Below are positions 42,635-50,519 of a DNA stretch of 64,000 bases, one piece after another (the stretch's first letter is position 1; each line of letters starts with the position of its first letter). The stretch is from JBBKWU01 sp037969035 (GTDB lineage: Bacteria; Pseudomonadota; Alphaproteobacteria; Micavibrionales; Micavibrionaceae), in the NCBI GenBank assembly GCA_037969035.1, contig JBBKWU010000012.1, positions 186,001 through 250,000 of the forward strand, in the 5' to 3' direction. Both the position numbers and the translations under genes were made by a program. The notes under the pieces are model-generated. The model made no database searches, was not told the origin of the DNA, and worked only from the letters and a program-made list of their open reading frames with translations.

Positions 42635-42726
42635 GGACAGGTGGCAGAGCCTGGTTGAACGCGCCGCACTCGAAATGCGGTATACGTGCGAACGTATCGA
42701 GGGTTCGAATCCCTCCCTGTCCGCCA
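42635..42726 (+). tRNA. tRNA-Ser (anticodon CGA)
   Basis: GGACAGG (42635-42641) pairs with CCTGTCC (42716-42722), the discriminator is G, and CCA is encoded at 42724-42726. The anticodon arm CCGCA-CTCGAAA-TGCGG gives CGA at 42671-42673. The long variable arm (TATACGTGCGAACGTAT) and T-loop GGTTCGAATCC confirm a serine tRNA. Confidence 0.97.
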
Positions 42727-42787
42727 TGAACAACACGCAAAGCCTATTTTTCTGGTAAACCAAATACTAAATGCGAAGAGCACCTCT

Positions 42788-43039
42788 ATGACTAAAAATA
42801 AAATTCTCGGCGGGGTCGTTCACGATATGCCCGCAGACTTTCAAAAGGCATTAATAGCTGTTCCCGAAGCATTAAAAACGTGGAACGATACCACGCCTCT
42901 CGCACGTAATGAATGGATATGCTGGATTGAATCTGCCAAAAAATCAGAAACACGCCATCGACGGATTGAATGGGGTTGCACCAGCCTAAAAGAGGGAAAG
43001 CGCAGACCTTGCTGTTGGGCGGGCTGCTCGCATCGATAG
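42788..43039 (+). CDS. YdeI/OmdA-like small protein
   Basis: An 83-residue protein from ATG 42788 (the longer open frame runs back into the tRNA gene and is not credible). Its second half, ARNEWICWIESAKKSETRHRRIEWGCTSLKEGKR, matches the short OmdA domain of bacteriocin-protection YdeI/OmpD-associated proteins, with the WIxxAKxxETRxRRI core. The N-terminal half (DFQKALIAVPEALKTWNDTTPL) also fits. The C-terminus is Cys/Trp-rich (PCCWAGCSHR), which is unusual. The function is unclear. Confidence 0.75.
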   Translation: MTKNKILGGVVHDMPADFQKALIAVPEALKTWNDTTPLARNEWICWIESAKKSETRHRRIEWGCTSLKEGKRRPCCWAGCSHR

Positions 43040-43066
43040 TGCACAATTTTAAAACCGCTTAGCCTG

Positions 43067-43435
43067 TTAGCCCAAAACGCTATTCAGCGTGGCTTTAAGC
43101 ACGCGGAAATCGACGGGTTTTTCGAGGTATGCGGCAGGGTTTAAATCTTTTACCGCTTCTTTGTCCTCGTTCGTTGTTAGTGCTGTCATGAAAATAAACG
43201 GGATATCACGATATTGTGGGTAAACGCCACGGATACGCTCCAAAAGCTCCATCCCTGTCATTGCAGGCATCGCACGGTCACAAAGCACGGCATCAGGCTC
43301 AATCGCCCGCATCATCTCAATACCTTCAACGCCATTATGCGCGATATGTACCTTATATCCTTCGGCTGTCAGTTCTTCGTTAAGAATGTCACAAAGGCTT
43401 TCTTCGTCTTCGATGACCAAAATGTTTTTCTGCAT
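43067..43435 (-). CDS. single-domain CheY-like response regulator
   Basis: A 122-residue stand-alone receiver. The acid pocket is VIEDEES, the phosphoacceptor is Asp53 in AVLCDRAMPAMTGMELLERI, the conserved Thr is in FIFMTAL, and Lys is in YLEKPVDF. There is no output domain, so it must act by protein contact or phosphotransfer. It is 85 bases downstream of the histidine kinase gene on the same strand and is its probable partner. Confidence 0.92.
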   Translation of the reverse strand: MQKNILVIEDEESLCDILNEELTAEGYKVHIAHNGVEGIEMMRAIEPDAVLCDRAMPAMTGMELLERIRGVYPQYRDIPFIFMTALTTNEDKEAVKDLNPAAYLEKPVDFRVLKATLNSVLG

Positions 43436-43520
43436 ATATCCCCACAGTTACGCTGGTAAATTAGTATAATCGATTATACTTATATTTTAATTCATTCACG
43501 CTGCAAAGCACAATAAATAT

Positions 43521-45071
43521 TTAATTTACTTCGTTCAGCTTTTTCAAAAACACTTTGATTTCTGTACCTTCACCAACATGACTTGCGACTTCGAGCTTGC
43601 CTTCATGCAGATCAACCAAGCTTTTAACAAGATCAAGGCCGATGCCCGAACCAGAAATACCGCTGGCCTTTGTGCCGCGATAATAACGTTTGAATATATT
43701 TTCAATTTCATTCTCTGGGATACCTATTCCCTTATCGCGCACAGTAATCGAGACGAAATCACCCTCGTCCTGACATTTAACAGAAATATCAGCCTTCCCA
43801 TCGGAAAATTTGATTGCGTTAGAGAGCAAATTACTCATGACAAGTGCCACCGTTTTTCGATCCAAAAAGACATCTTCTTTGGGGGCTTGCGATGTATCAA
43901 CCTGAATATTGTGCTCGCGCGCAAGGTCTGCATGCTCGCGCGAAATATCATGGACCATCTCTACAACATCAAGCCGTGTGGGGCTAAGCGAAAACTTACC
44001 TGTTTTAAGCATGTTCGAGGATAAAACCCCTTCTAACATCATCACAAGACGTGAAACCGCACTCCGTACAATGCCTAACCTATCAACAATATCCGATTTA
44101 GAAAATTGATCGAAACGATTGATAAGGAGTTGAGTATTGCCATCGATAATTGTCAGCGGTGTTCTGAACTCGTGCGACACCATATTAATGAACTGCTTCT
44201 GAATTTCGCTGGCTTCTTTTTCTTTTTCCAGCGCGTCTTCCAGTGCGCGCGATTGTTTTTCTAATTTGCGCTGCTGCTTTTTATAATGTGTAATATCCGT
44301 GGTTGTGATAATTGTACCGAGACCTTTGGCAAGGTGTGCGGCCTTAATCCGCCAAACACGACCATCTTGCAGCGAAAATTCACACTCACCATCAAGCTCT
44401 TCCCAAAACTTTTTCATCATCTCATAGCCTTCCACATAATCTGCAGTGCGGTACTCGCTATTCAACATTTCAAACGCCTCCATCACATCAAGCCCACGGA
44501 CTAAACCTTCCGAGCTTTCCGGATAAGCGCGCCGATAATGATCACTCACAAAAAATAGCTTTCTGTTTTCATCAAACACAATAAACGCATCAGGGCTGGC
44601 CGATAATGATGCGGCAAAGCGTTGATATTCCTCATGTTGGCGTTTATTTGTTTGCCGAATGACACCCTTCTCCACCAGATTATGGAGAACCGTTTTCATC
44701 TCGGGGGTATCAAGGTGATCGGCACTGAATATATCGTCAAAGCCAGACGCCATAATCTCTATACGCTTTACGTAGTCAGGCTCGCGTGTGAGGGCAATCG
44801 TGCTGCACACAACTTGTTTATTATTGATCAATAAAGCACCTAAATGGCGATTAGGGTCACTTTCGCTCGTTATCATAACGAAGATAAGCACGGCAGAGAG
44901 AGCCGCACCTTCCAACTCCTCAATCGAAGAAATTTCCTTTATTTCCACTCTGTTTTGCGGCATAAGGTGCCATAGAGTTTTGCTGATCGTCCTGTCTTGG
45001 TCATCACCATAGACAGCCACAGCATACTTTTCAGGATGAGGTGCTAGATTTAGTCGGCGAGTTGTATTCAT
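43521..45071 (-). CDS. soluble PAS sensor histidine kinase with N-terminal pseudo-receiver
   Basis: A 516-residue kinase without membrane segments. Residues 1-140 look like a degenerate receiver: the fold order is kept (VAVYGDDQDR, VLIFVMITSES, ASGFDDIFSADHLDTPEMKTVLHNLVEKG), but the phosphoacceptor Asp position is filled by Met/Thr (FVMITS). A PAS domain follows at about residues 145-260 (AASLSASPDAFIVFDENRKLFFVSDHYRRAYP). Then come a coiled coil, the HisKA box FINMVSHEFRTPLTIIDG (His300) and the ATPase domain (SNLLSNAIKFSDG, RDKGIGIPENE, GSGIGLDLVKSL). It is probably cytosolic and partnered with the receiver encoded downstream. Confidence 0.9.
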   Translation of the reverse strand: MNTTRRLNLAPHPEKYAVAVYGDDQDRTISKTLWHLMPQNRVEIKEISSIEELEGAALSAVLIFVMITSESDPNRHLGALLINNKQVVCSTIALTREPDYVKRIEIMASGFDDIFSADHLDTPEMKTVLHNLVEKGVIRQTNKRQHEEYQRFAASLSASPDAFIVFDENRKLFFVSDHYRRAYPESSEGLVRGLDVMEAFEMLNSEYRTADYVEGYEMMKKFWEELDGECEFSLQDGRVWRIKAAHLAKGLGTIITTTDITHYKKQQRKLEKQSRALEDALEKEKEASEIQKQFINMVSHEFRTPLTIIDGNTQLLINRFDQFSKSDIVDRLGIVRSAVSRLVMMLEGVLSSNMLKTGKFSLSPTRLDVVEMVHDISREHADLAREHNIQVDTSQAPKEDVFLDRKTVALVMSNLLSNAIKFSDGKADISVKCQDEGDFVSITVRDKGIGIPENEIENIFKRYYRGTKASGISGSGIGLDLVKSLVDLHEGKLEVASHVGEGTEIKVFLKKLNEVN

Positions 45072-45098
45072 TTTCTTTTACTTTTCGCTTCTATTTTC

Positions 45099-45126
45099 TT
45101 GACAGAAGAAACCGTTTCGGTATATT
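45099..45126 (+). promoter_or_regulatory. rplU-rpmA promoter
   Basis: TTGACA (45099-45104) and TATATT (45121-45126) with a 16-bp spacer, 38 bp before the rplU AUG. It is the best consensus match in the window, as expected for a ribosomal protein operon. It lies in the divergent gap with the histidine kinase gene. Confidence 0.75.
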
Positions 45127-45164
45127 ACGCACCTTCGTGAGTTTTAGAAAGTGGAATTAAAAAG

Positions 45165-45446
45165 ATGTTCGCAGTTATCCGCACAGGCGGCAAGCAATAT
45201 AAAGTTGCAAAAAGTGATAAGTTGAAAATTGAGAAACTGGAAGTCGAAGCAGGCAAAACAGTTGATCTAGACGTGTTGTACGCTGAAGGCGGCAAAAAGG
45301 TTTCTGTGAAAGCAAAAATCCTCGAGCACATTCGTGCCCCGAAGGTTGTTATTTTCAAAAAGAAACGCCGTCAAAATTACCGTCGTACAAAGGGTCACAG
45401 ACAACATCAAACTGTTGTTGAGATCACAGACGTAAAAGCAGCGTAG
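45165..45446 (+). CDS. rplU: 50S ribosomal protein L21
   Basis: A 93-residue ribosomal protein that binds 23S rRNA. It shows MFAVIRTGGKQYKVAKSDKLKIEKLE at the N-terminus and KAKILEHIRAPKVVIFKKKRRQNYRRTKGHRQHQTVVEITDV at the end. The length is that of the short L21 type. rpmA follows 45 bases later. Confidence 0.98.
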   Translation: MFAVIRTGGKQYKVAKSDKLKIEKLEVEAGKTVDLDVLYAEGGKKVSVKAKILEHIRAPKVVIFKKKRRQNYRRTKGHRQHQTVVEITDVKAA

Positions 45447-45491
45447 TCTTTACGCATATATAGATATTCAAGTATTTGAAGGAGATTAAAG

Positions 45492-45767
45492 ATGGCACAT
45501 AAAAAAGCAGGTGGTAGTTCCAGAAACGGTCGTGACTCGGCTGGACGTCGTCTTGGTGTTAAAGTTTATGGCGGTGAATCCGCAACAGCAGGCAATATCA
45601 TTATTCGCCAGCGCGGCACAAAAGTTCACCCAGGCATGAATGTTGGCATGGGCAAAGATCACACTTTGTTCGCTCTAGTTGATGGTGAAGTTCGCTTCTC
45701 ATCAAGCTGGAAAGGCCGCACACTGGTTAACATTGACATCGCAAACGATAAAGTTGCTGCTGAGTAG
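45492..45767 (+). CDS. rpmA: 50S ribosomal protein L27
   Basis: A 91-residue ribosomal protein whose N-terminus reaches the peptidyl transferase centre. It begins MAHKKAGGSSRNGRDSAGRRLGVKVYGGESATAGNIIIRQRGTKVHPGMNVGMGKDHTLFALVDG, with no N-terminal extension needing cleavage. A GAAGGAG ribosome site precedes it. A terminator separates it from obgE. Confidence 0.98.
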   Translation: MAHKKAGGSSRNGRDSAGRRLGVKVYGGESATAGNIIIRQRGTKVHPGMNVGMGKDHTLFALVDGEVRFSSSWKGRTLVNIDIANDKVAAE

Positions 45768-45790
45768 ATTTAACCTTTAGAAATTTATGT

Positions 45791-45822
45791 AAGGGGGAAG
45801 CTTGGCCTTCCCCTTTTCTTTT
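45791..45822 (+). terminator. intrinsic terminator between rpmA and obgE
   Basis: AAGGGGGAAG (45791-45800), a 6-base loop and CTTCCCC (45807-45813), followed by TTTTCTTTT. At least 7 strong pairs. It may end most rplU-rpmA transcripts and attenuate obgE. Confidence 0.75.
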
Positions 45823-45839
45823 GGAAAAACAGTAAAAAA

Positions 45840-46928
45840 ATGAAATTTCTCGATCAAGCAAAAGTATATGTGAAAAGCGGTAACGGCGGCCCTGGCTGCG
45901 TGAGTTTCCGTCGCGAGAAATATATCGAACGTGGCGGCCCAGATGGTGGCAACGGCGGTAAAGGTGGCGATGTCATCATCGAATGCGTTGATAACCTAAA
46001 CACCCTCATCGATTTTCGCTACCAACAGCATTTCCGTGCACAAAGCGGTCAAAACGGTATGGGACGTGATCGTTCGGGCCCTAAGGGCGATCATATCACC
46101 CTCAAAGTACCACCAGGCACACAGATCATCGATGAAGACAAAGAAACCGTTCTATATGACCTGACCGAAGTTGGCGAGAAAATCACGTTTTTAAAAGGCG
46201 GCGATGGCGGCTTTGGTAATGCACATTATAAAAGCTCCACCAATCAAGCTCCACGCAAAGCAACACCAGGCTGGCCAGGTGAAGAACGCGCTATATGGCT
46301 ACAACTTAAACTGATTGCGGATTCAGGCATTGTTGGTCTGCCAAACGCAGGGAAATCAACTTTTCTTTCTGTTGTATCGCGCGCAAGACCAAAAATTGCC
46401 GATTATCCGTTTACAACCTTGCAACCGAATCTCGGTGTTGTGAAGGCGGCGGAATATAGCTACGTAATTGCGGACATCCCCGGCTTGATCGAAGGCGCGA
46501 GCCAAGGTCAAGGTTTAGGCGACAAATTCCTCGGACATGTTGAGCGCACAGCCGTTTTGCTGCATCTGGTTGATTGCACGCAAAATGACATTGTTGCTGA
46601 TTATAATACTATTCGTGAGGAACTCAGAGCCTATGGGCATGGTCTTGCTGAAAAAGAAGAAGTTATCGCGATAAACAAATGTGACGCCCTCGGCGGAGAA
46701 CTCGCCGCTGACCAAGCGCATATCCTGCACGAAGCAACAGGCAAAAAGATATTCCAAATTTCCGCAGTGACAGGTGAAGGCACAGAAGCCATTCTGTTCA
46801 AACTCGCCGAACACATCAAAGCCTCAAAAGCAGCCCCCGTTATTGAGGACAAGAAGAAATGGGCCGACCTTTCCGAAGACGACCACCGGATTGACATTCA
46901 GGAAGACTATCAAGAGGGACATTCCTGA
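45840..46928 (+). CDS. obgE: Obg-family GTPase
   Basis: A 362-residue GTPase in ribosome assembly and stress control. The Gly-rich Obg fold spans about residues 1-158 (KFLDQAKVYVKSGNGGPGCVSFRREKYIERGGPDGGNGGKGGDV). The G domain has G1 GLPNAGKSTFLSVVSRARPKIADYPFTTLQPNLGVV, G3 DIPGLIEGASQGQGLGDKFLGHVER and G4 NKCD. The C-terminal OCT domain of some family members is absent. The last 89 bases overlap the tail of the acetyltransferase gene on the other strand. Confidence 0.97.
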   Translation: MKFLDQAKVYVKSGNGGPGCVSFRREKYIERGGPDGGNGGKGGDVIIECVDNLNTLIDFRYQQHFRAQSGQNGMGRDRSGPKGDHITLKVPPGTQIIDEDKETVLYDLTEVGEKITFLKGGDGGFGNAHYKSSTNQAPRKATPGWPGEERAIWLQLKLIADSGIVGLPNAGKSTFLSVVSRARPKIADYPFTTLQPNLGVVKAAEYSYVIADIPGLIEGASQGQGLGDKFLGHVERTAVLLHLVDCTQNDIVADYNTIREELRAYGHGLAEKEEVIAINKCDALGGELAADQAHILHEATGKKIFQISAVTGEGTEAILFKLAEHIKASKAAPVIEDKKKWADLSEDDHRIDIQEDYQEGHS

Positions 46929-47463
46929 TTTTAGCCCATGCTTCGCGGGTTATTTTCCAGCACTCTTCTTTTTGATCTTTAATATGATAGTGCCCGTCTT
47001 GAACACCAACAAACTCTGCTCCGTGTTTCATTTTAACTACACGCGAACCTTCGTTTGTGGCTGCGTTTTTAGCAATAATCTGCGGATAGCCCATTTCAAG
47101 TAATATCAAATCTTGCGTTGCGGTCACCGCCTCACTCATAAGCCCCTGCCCCCATAAATGCTCAGCAAGCCAAAAACCGCGATTATCATCCTTATCATCA
47201 AAAAATCGATATTCGATAAGCCCTACCGCTTCATCACTACCTTTAAGCGTTAATGCCCATAAGTAAAAGTTATCCTGCTGTAGTTTTGGCATCACATATT
47301 CATTCAAAAATGTTTCGGCACCATCATCAGGGTAAGGCCACGGTACATGCGCGCCAATGAACTGGATAATATTCCAGTTATTGAAATATTTTTGCAAAGC
47401 CGGCGCATCATCCAACGTCACGGGGCGGAGAATTAATCTGTCTGTTTCTAATATTGGTGTCAT
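46840..47463 (-). CDS. GNAT-family (RimJ-like) N-acetyltransferase
   Basis: A 207-residue acetyltransferase. It has the RimJ/RimL-type start LETDRLILRPVTLDDAPALQKYF, the acetyl-CoA loop GFWLAEHLWGQGLMSEAVTA, and AKNAATNEGSRVVKMKHGAEFVG. The family normally ends near WKITREAW, which here is at about residue 177. The remaining 30 residues are encoded opposite the end of obgE and may be an extension produced by loss of a stop. The substrate is unknown. Confidence 0.85.
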   Translation of the reverse strand: MTPILETDRLILRPVTLDDAPALQKYFNNWNIIQFIGAHVPWPYPDDGAETFLNEYVMPKLQQDNFYLWALTLKGSDEAVGLIEYRFFDDKDDNRGFWLAEHLWGQGLMSEAVTATQDLILLEMGYPQIIAKNAATNEGSRVVKMKHGAEFVGVQDGHYHIKDQKEECWKITREAWAKIRNVPLDSLPECQSGGRLRKGRPISSCPQ

Positions 47464-47537
47464 ACATTCACGCTACAGATAAATCTATAAATATTCAACT
47501 TCTCTTGCCCGTCATAGTTTGGCAAGATGGTTGCACC

Positions 47538-48212
47538 ATGAACGTACAATCAAAACAAAAACAAAAACAAAAACAAAAACAGAAATCAAAATCACTCGGC
47601 TTTAGCCTTGAAGCGCAGCACGATCATGCGCTTTGCGGTATTGATGAGGTGGGGCGCGGGCCTTTGGCGGGGCCTGTTCTGTCTTGCTGCGTTCATATTC
47701 CTGCACAATTCAAACGCAAAGCCTTTTGGCGCGAGGTCACGGACAGCAAGAAACTATCACTGGCAAAGCGTGAGTATTTGTTCGAAGCTATAAAGGATCA
47801 CAGCCACTTTGGAATTGCCATCGCGAGCGAACAAGAGATTGACGACATCAACATCCATCATGCCACCCTACTCGCCATGAAACGCGCCTATTACAACATG
47901 CGCGAGAACTATGGCAGCACCCCTGCTCATGCCCTGATTGACGGAAAATTCACGCCCATCCTTGATTGTGCGGCTTCTGCCCTCACCAAAGGCGATTCAA
48001 AGTGCCTCTCTATTGCTGCGGCCTCTATCATTGCCAAAGTCACACGAGATAGGATGATGGCTACTCTTTCCGAGGAATGCCCCGGCTATGGTTGGGAACG
48101 CAATGCTGGCTATGGCACGCCCGAACATTTGAACGGTTTAAAGCAAAATGGCGTCACAAAATATCACCGCCAGTCCTTTGCACCCGTTCGTGATGCTCTC
48201 GAATCCGCATAA
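47538..48212 (+). CDS. rnhB: ribonuclease HII
   Basis: An RNase H2-type enzyme that removes ribonucleotides from DNA. The likely start is ATG 47538 (224 residues), since the open frame upstream overlaps the divergent acetyltransferase gene. Catalytic-site blocks are ALCGIDEVGRGPLAGPV (DEVGRG), EVTDSKKLSLAKRE, HALIDGKFTPI, KGDSKCLSIAAASIIAKVTRDRMM and GYGTPEHL. The first 20 residues are encoded by a hexanucleotide repeat that gives Lys-Gln pairs. No strong ribosome site is visible. Confidence 0.95.
   Translation: MNVQSKQKQKQKQKQKSKSLGFSLEAQHDHALCGIDEVGRGPLAGPVLSCCVHIPAQFKRKAFWREVTDSKKLSLAKREYLFEAIKDHSHFGIAIASEQEIDDINIHHATLLAMKRAYYNMRENYGSTPAHALIDGKFTPILDCAASALTKGDSKCLSIAAASIIAKVTRDRMMATLSEECPGYGWERNAGYGTPEHLNGLKQNGVTKYHRQSFAPVRDALESA
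47551..47580 (+). repeat. AAAAAC hexanucleotide repeat in rnhB
   Basis: Four perfect AAAAAC units (47557-47580) preceded by a CAAAAC partial unit. It codes for Lys-Gln repeats. Unit number changes would keep the reading frame, so it is not a phase-variation switch of the usual frameshift kind. Confidence 0.8.
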
Positions 48213-48363
48213 AACGCGCGGCGAGTCAATATAGACTCATTTTACAACATCATCCCACAACATATTGAGTCCGTTCAAAGAATCGACATTCTTTGCTTGA
48301 CGGCGAATCGGTTTTGACTCATGATAGGCGTTCTGAATCCGAAGGAGATAAATATGTCGAGTC
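48201..48363 (+). promoter_or_regulatory. ccrM upstream region with nine GANTC sites and promoter
   Basis: Nine GANTC sites start at 48201, 48223, 48234, 48267, 48280, 48305, 48316, 48335 and 48359, against less than one expected by chance in 163 bp. A -35 box TTGACG (48297-48302) is followed after 17 bp by CATGAT (48320-48325). Two GANTC sites, 11 bp apart, lie in the spacer and touch the -10. The ribosome site AAGGAG at 48342-48347 precedes the AUG at 48354. This suggests methylation-dependent autoregulation. Confidence 0.65.
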
Positions 48364-49463
48364 AAAATTCAAAGAAATCCACAACCAACATCATTCATCA
48401 AGGAAACTGCATAGAAATCATGCGTTCCATGGAAAAGGAGAGCGTTGATTGCGTCTTTGCTGACCCGCCTTATAACCTTCAACTCAAAGGCGATTTAAAC
48501 CGCCCTAACAATACAAAGGTTGATGCTGTGGACGATCATTGGGATCAATTTGACAGTATGAAGGCTTATGATGATTTCACACGTGATTGGCTTGGCGCAG
48601 CACGCGAAACTCTAAAGCCTGATGGCTCTATCTGGGTCATTGGTAGTTATCACAATATTTTTCGTGTGGGATCTATCTTACAAGATTTAGGCTTTTGGAT
48701 TTTAAACGATGTAATCTGGCGCAAGACAAACCCGATGCCAAACTTCCGTGGTCGTCGCTTTACCAACGCGCACGAAACATTAATTTGGGCGGCAAAGTCA
48801 GAAAAAAGCAAATACCGCTTTAACTATGACTCCATGAAGGCATTGAACGAAGATTTACAAATGCGCAGCGATTGGTTCATCCCGCTTTGCACAGGGCAAG
48901 AACGCATCAAAGGCGATGACGGTCACAAAGCACACCCAACGCAAAAGCCAGAAGCCCTGCTTTACCGCGTTGTCATGTCCTCCACAAACCCTGACGATGT
49001 CATTATGGACCCGTTTTTTGGTACAGGCACGACGGGCGCTGTCGCGAAAAAGCTTGGGCGTAAGTTTATTGGGATTGAGCAAGAACAAGAATATATCGAC
49101 GTCGCTGAAGAGCGTATCAAAAATATCAAAAAGATTGGTAACGGTGAAATCCTACACACCCCTGCCAAACGCGAAGAACCTCGCGTTCCATTCGGTACAT
49201 TGATCGAAAATGGTATGCTGAAACCTGGAACAGTTCTGACAGACTCCAAAAATCGCTATGAAGCCAAAGTAAGTGCCGATGGCAATGTTATTTCTGATGA
49301 TGTTCGGGGCTCAATCCATAAGGTTGGAGCCACATTACAAGGCGCGCCATCTTGCAATGGCTGGACGTTCTGGCATTATAAAAAGGGAAATCAAACCCTG
49401 CCTATTGATCACCTGAGACAGGAAATTCGCACGCAAGAGCGCAAAGAGCAGATTCTACAATAA
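48354..49463 (+). CDS. ccrM: CcrM-type DNA adenine methyltransferase (GANTC)
   Basis: A 369-residue beta-class N6-adenine methyltransferase. The ATG at 48354 is chosen because AAGGAG lies 6 bases upstream. An in-frame ATG at 48321 lies in the promoter. The catalytic motif IV is ADPPYNLQL (DPPY at 37-40) and the AdoMet-binding motif I is MDPFFGTGTTGAVAKKLGRKFIGIE (219-242). The target region includes WRKTNPMPNFRGRRFTNAHETLIWA and HKAHPTQKPEALLYRVV, as in Caulobacter CcrM. The C-terminal 90 residues form the extra domain (GTLIENGMLKPGTVLTDSKNRYEAKVSADGNV) that contributes to GANTC recognition. CcrM controls cell-cycle gene expression in alphaproteobacteria. Confidence 0.96.
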   Translation: MSSQNSKKSTTNIIHQGNCIEIMRSMEKESVDCVFADPPYNLQLKGDLNRPNNTKVDAVDDHWDQFDSMKAYDDFTRDWLGAARETLKPDGSIWVIGSYHNIFRVGSILQDLGFWILNDVIWRKTNPMPNFRGRRFTNAHETLIWAAKSEKSKYRFNYDSMKALNEDLQMRSDWFIPLCTGQERIKGDDGHKAHPTQKPEALLYRVVMSSTNPDDVIMDPFFGTGTTGAVAKKLGRKFIGIEQEQEYIDVAEERIKNIKKIGNGEILHTPAKREEPRVPFGTLIENGMLKPGTVLTDSKNRYEAKVSADGNVISDDVRGSIHKVGATLQGAPSCNGWTFWHYKKGNQTLPIDHLRQEIRTQERKEQILQ

Positions 49464-49497
49464 GGCTTTAATGAGTTAGTTATCTCAGGCTATAAAA

Positions 49498-50454
49498 TCA
49501 ACGAATTTGTATCATTTTATCATCGTCTGGGTCGACAGTTATCAACCATGACAAAGCTTTGTCAACTTCCTCTTTCAAGGAATTATCAACACTTGTCACC
49601 TTATGCCGGCGGCGAATTTCAGCAAAATCTTTAATATATAAAGGCTTTGTTCTCCGCGAATCCGCATAAACCTCAATAGCGTCAATTTTAGCATGCATAA
49701 CAGCAGCAAAAGTGCCTCCCGCCATGTTGGCTATATTCACATAACTTGAGAAGCTCACTAAAACACGCAAATATGCGTCTCGTTTATAATTAAGGCTGGC
49801 CTGATCTACAACGGTGGCCTCATGGATAAATAGGTCCGCGACTTCAGGTTTAACTGGCACCTCTGCAAAATTAAAAGGTTGATCCAAAATCATGATGACT
49901 GACTCGGGATATTCCTTTATATAAACGGCAGATCCGCATTTATCAGCAGTACCAGAAGATAAAGCAATATCAATTTTTTTCATGTTTTTAAAACTTGTCT
50001 CGTCAAGAATAGTGAATGCTTCGCGGCGCATATCATAGTTTCCCAAAGATAGCGGTAAAAGAATCTCAAAAGTGGTTGGAAATGAGTGCCTATCCTTAGC
50101 AAGTAGCTTTTTTGTAGCTTCGCGAATTTCTTCCCATTTAAAATCGTCATGAGCATACTTTTTATACAAATCACATTCAGTAACACGTAAAAAGCCGTCG
50201 ATGGCCGCGTTATTGTGAATATTATGCATCCCAACCGCCCAGTATAATTTGGCAAGGTTTTTGTAATTCCCCTCATGGTATTTTTTCTTTTGATAGGTCG
50301 GTGTTTTTTCAATATTGGTTGTCGTGCCCAAGATCGGATCAATAACAATCTTTGGCGCTTTATTGTCTGTTGTTTTCTGGGCATATGAAAACCCTGTGCC
50401 GCTTAATAAAAGCAGCGCCGAGAACAAAACACCAATCAATATCTTTTTTGTCAT
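49498..50454 (-). CDS. exported protein of unknown function
   Basis: A 318-residue protein with a Sec signal peptide (MTKKILIGVLFSALLLLSGTGFSYAQ). The mature part is mixed and polar, with motifs that look like a repeated unit-length fold (FLRVTECDLYKKYAHDDFKWEEIREATKKLLAK, DIALSSGTADKCGSAVYIKEYPESVIMILDQPF). There are only two Cys, possibly paired. I recognise no family. It is convergent with ccrM and downstream of mutY in direction. Probably periplasmic. Confidence 0.7.
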   Translation of the reverse strand: MTKKILIGVLFSALLLLSGTGFSYAQKTTDNKAPKIVIDPILGTTTNIEKTPTYQKKKYHEGNYKNLAKLYWAVGMHNIHNNAAIDGFLRVTECDLYKKYAHDDFKWEEIREATKKLLAKDRHSFPTTFEILLPLSLGNYDMRREAFTILDETSFKNMKKIDIALSSGTADKCGSAVYIKEYPESVIMILDQPFNFAEVPVKPEVADLFIHEATVVDQASLNYKRDAYLRVLVSFSSYVNIANMAGGTFAAVMHAKIDAIEVYADSRRTKPLYIKDFAEIRRRHKVTSVDNSLKEEVDKALSWLITVDPDDDKMIQIR

Positions 50455-50519
50455 TAAACCTACAACTTCACCATATCTATAACTCTATTATACCTATAAT
50501 TGGCTTTATAATAAACTGT

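Noticed and set aside
42569..42763. Minus-strand open frame containing MADREGFEPSIRS
   Set aside because: It is the antisense of the tRNA-Ser(CGA) gene. This peptide is a well-known false protein call from serine tRNA genes.
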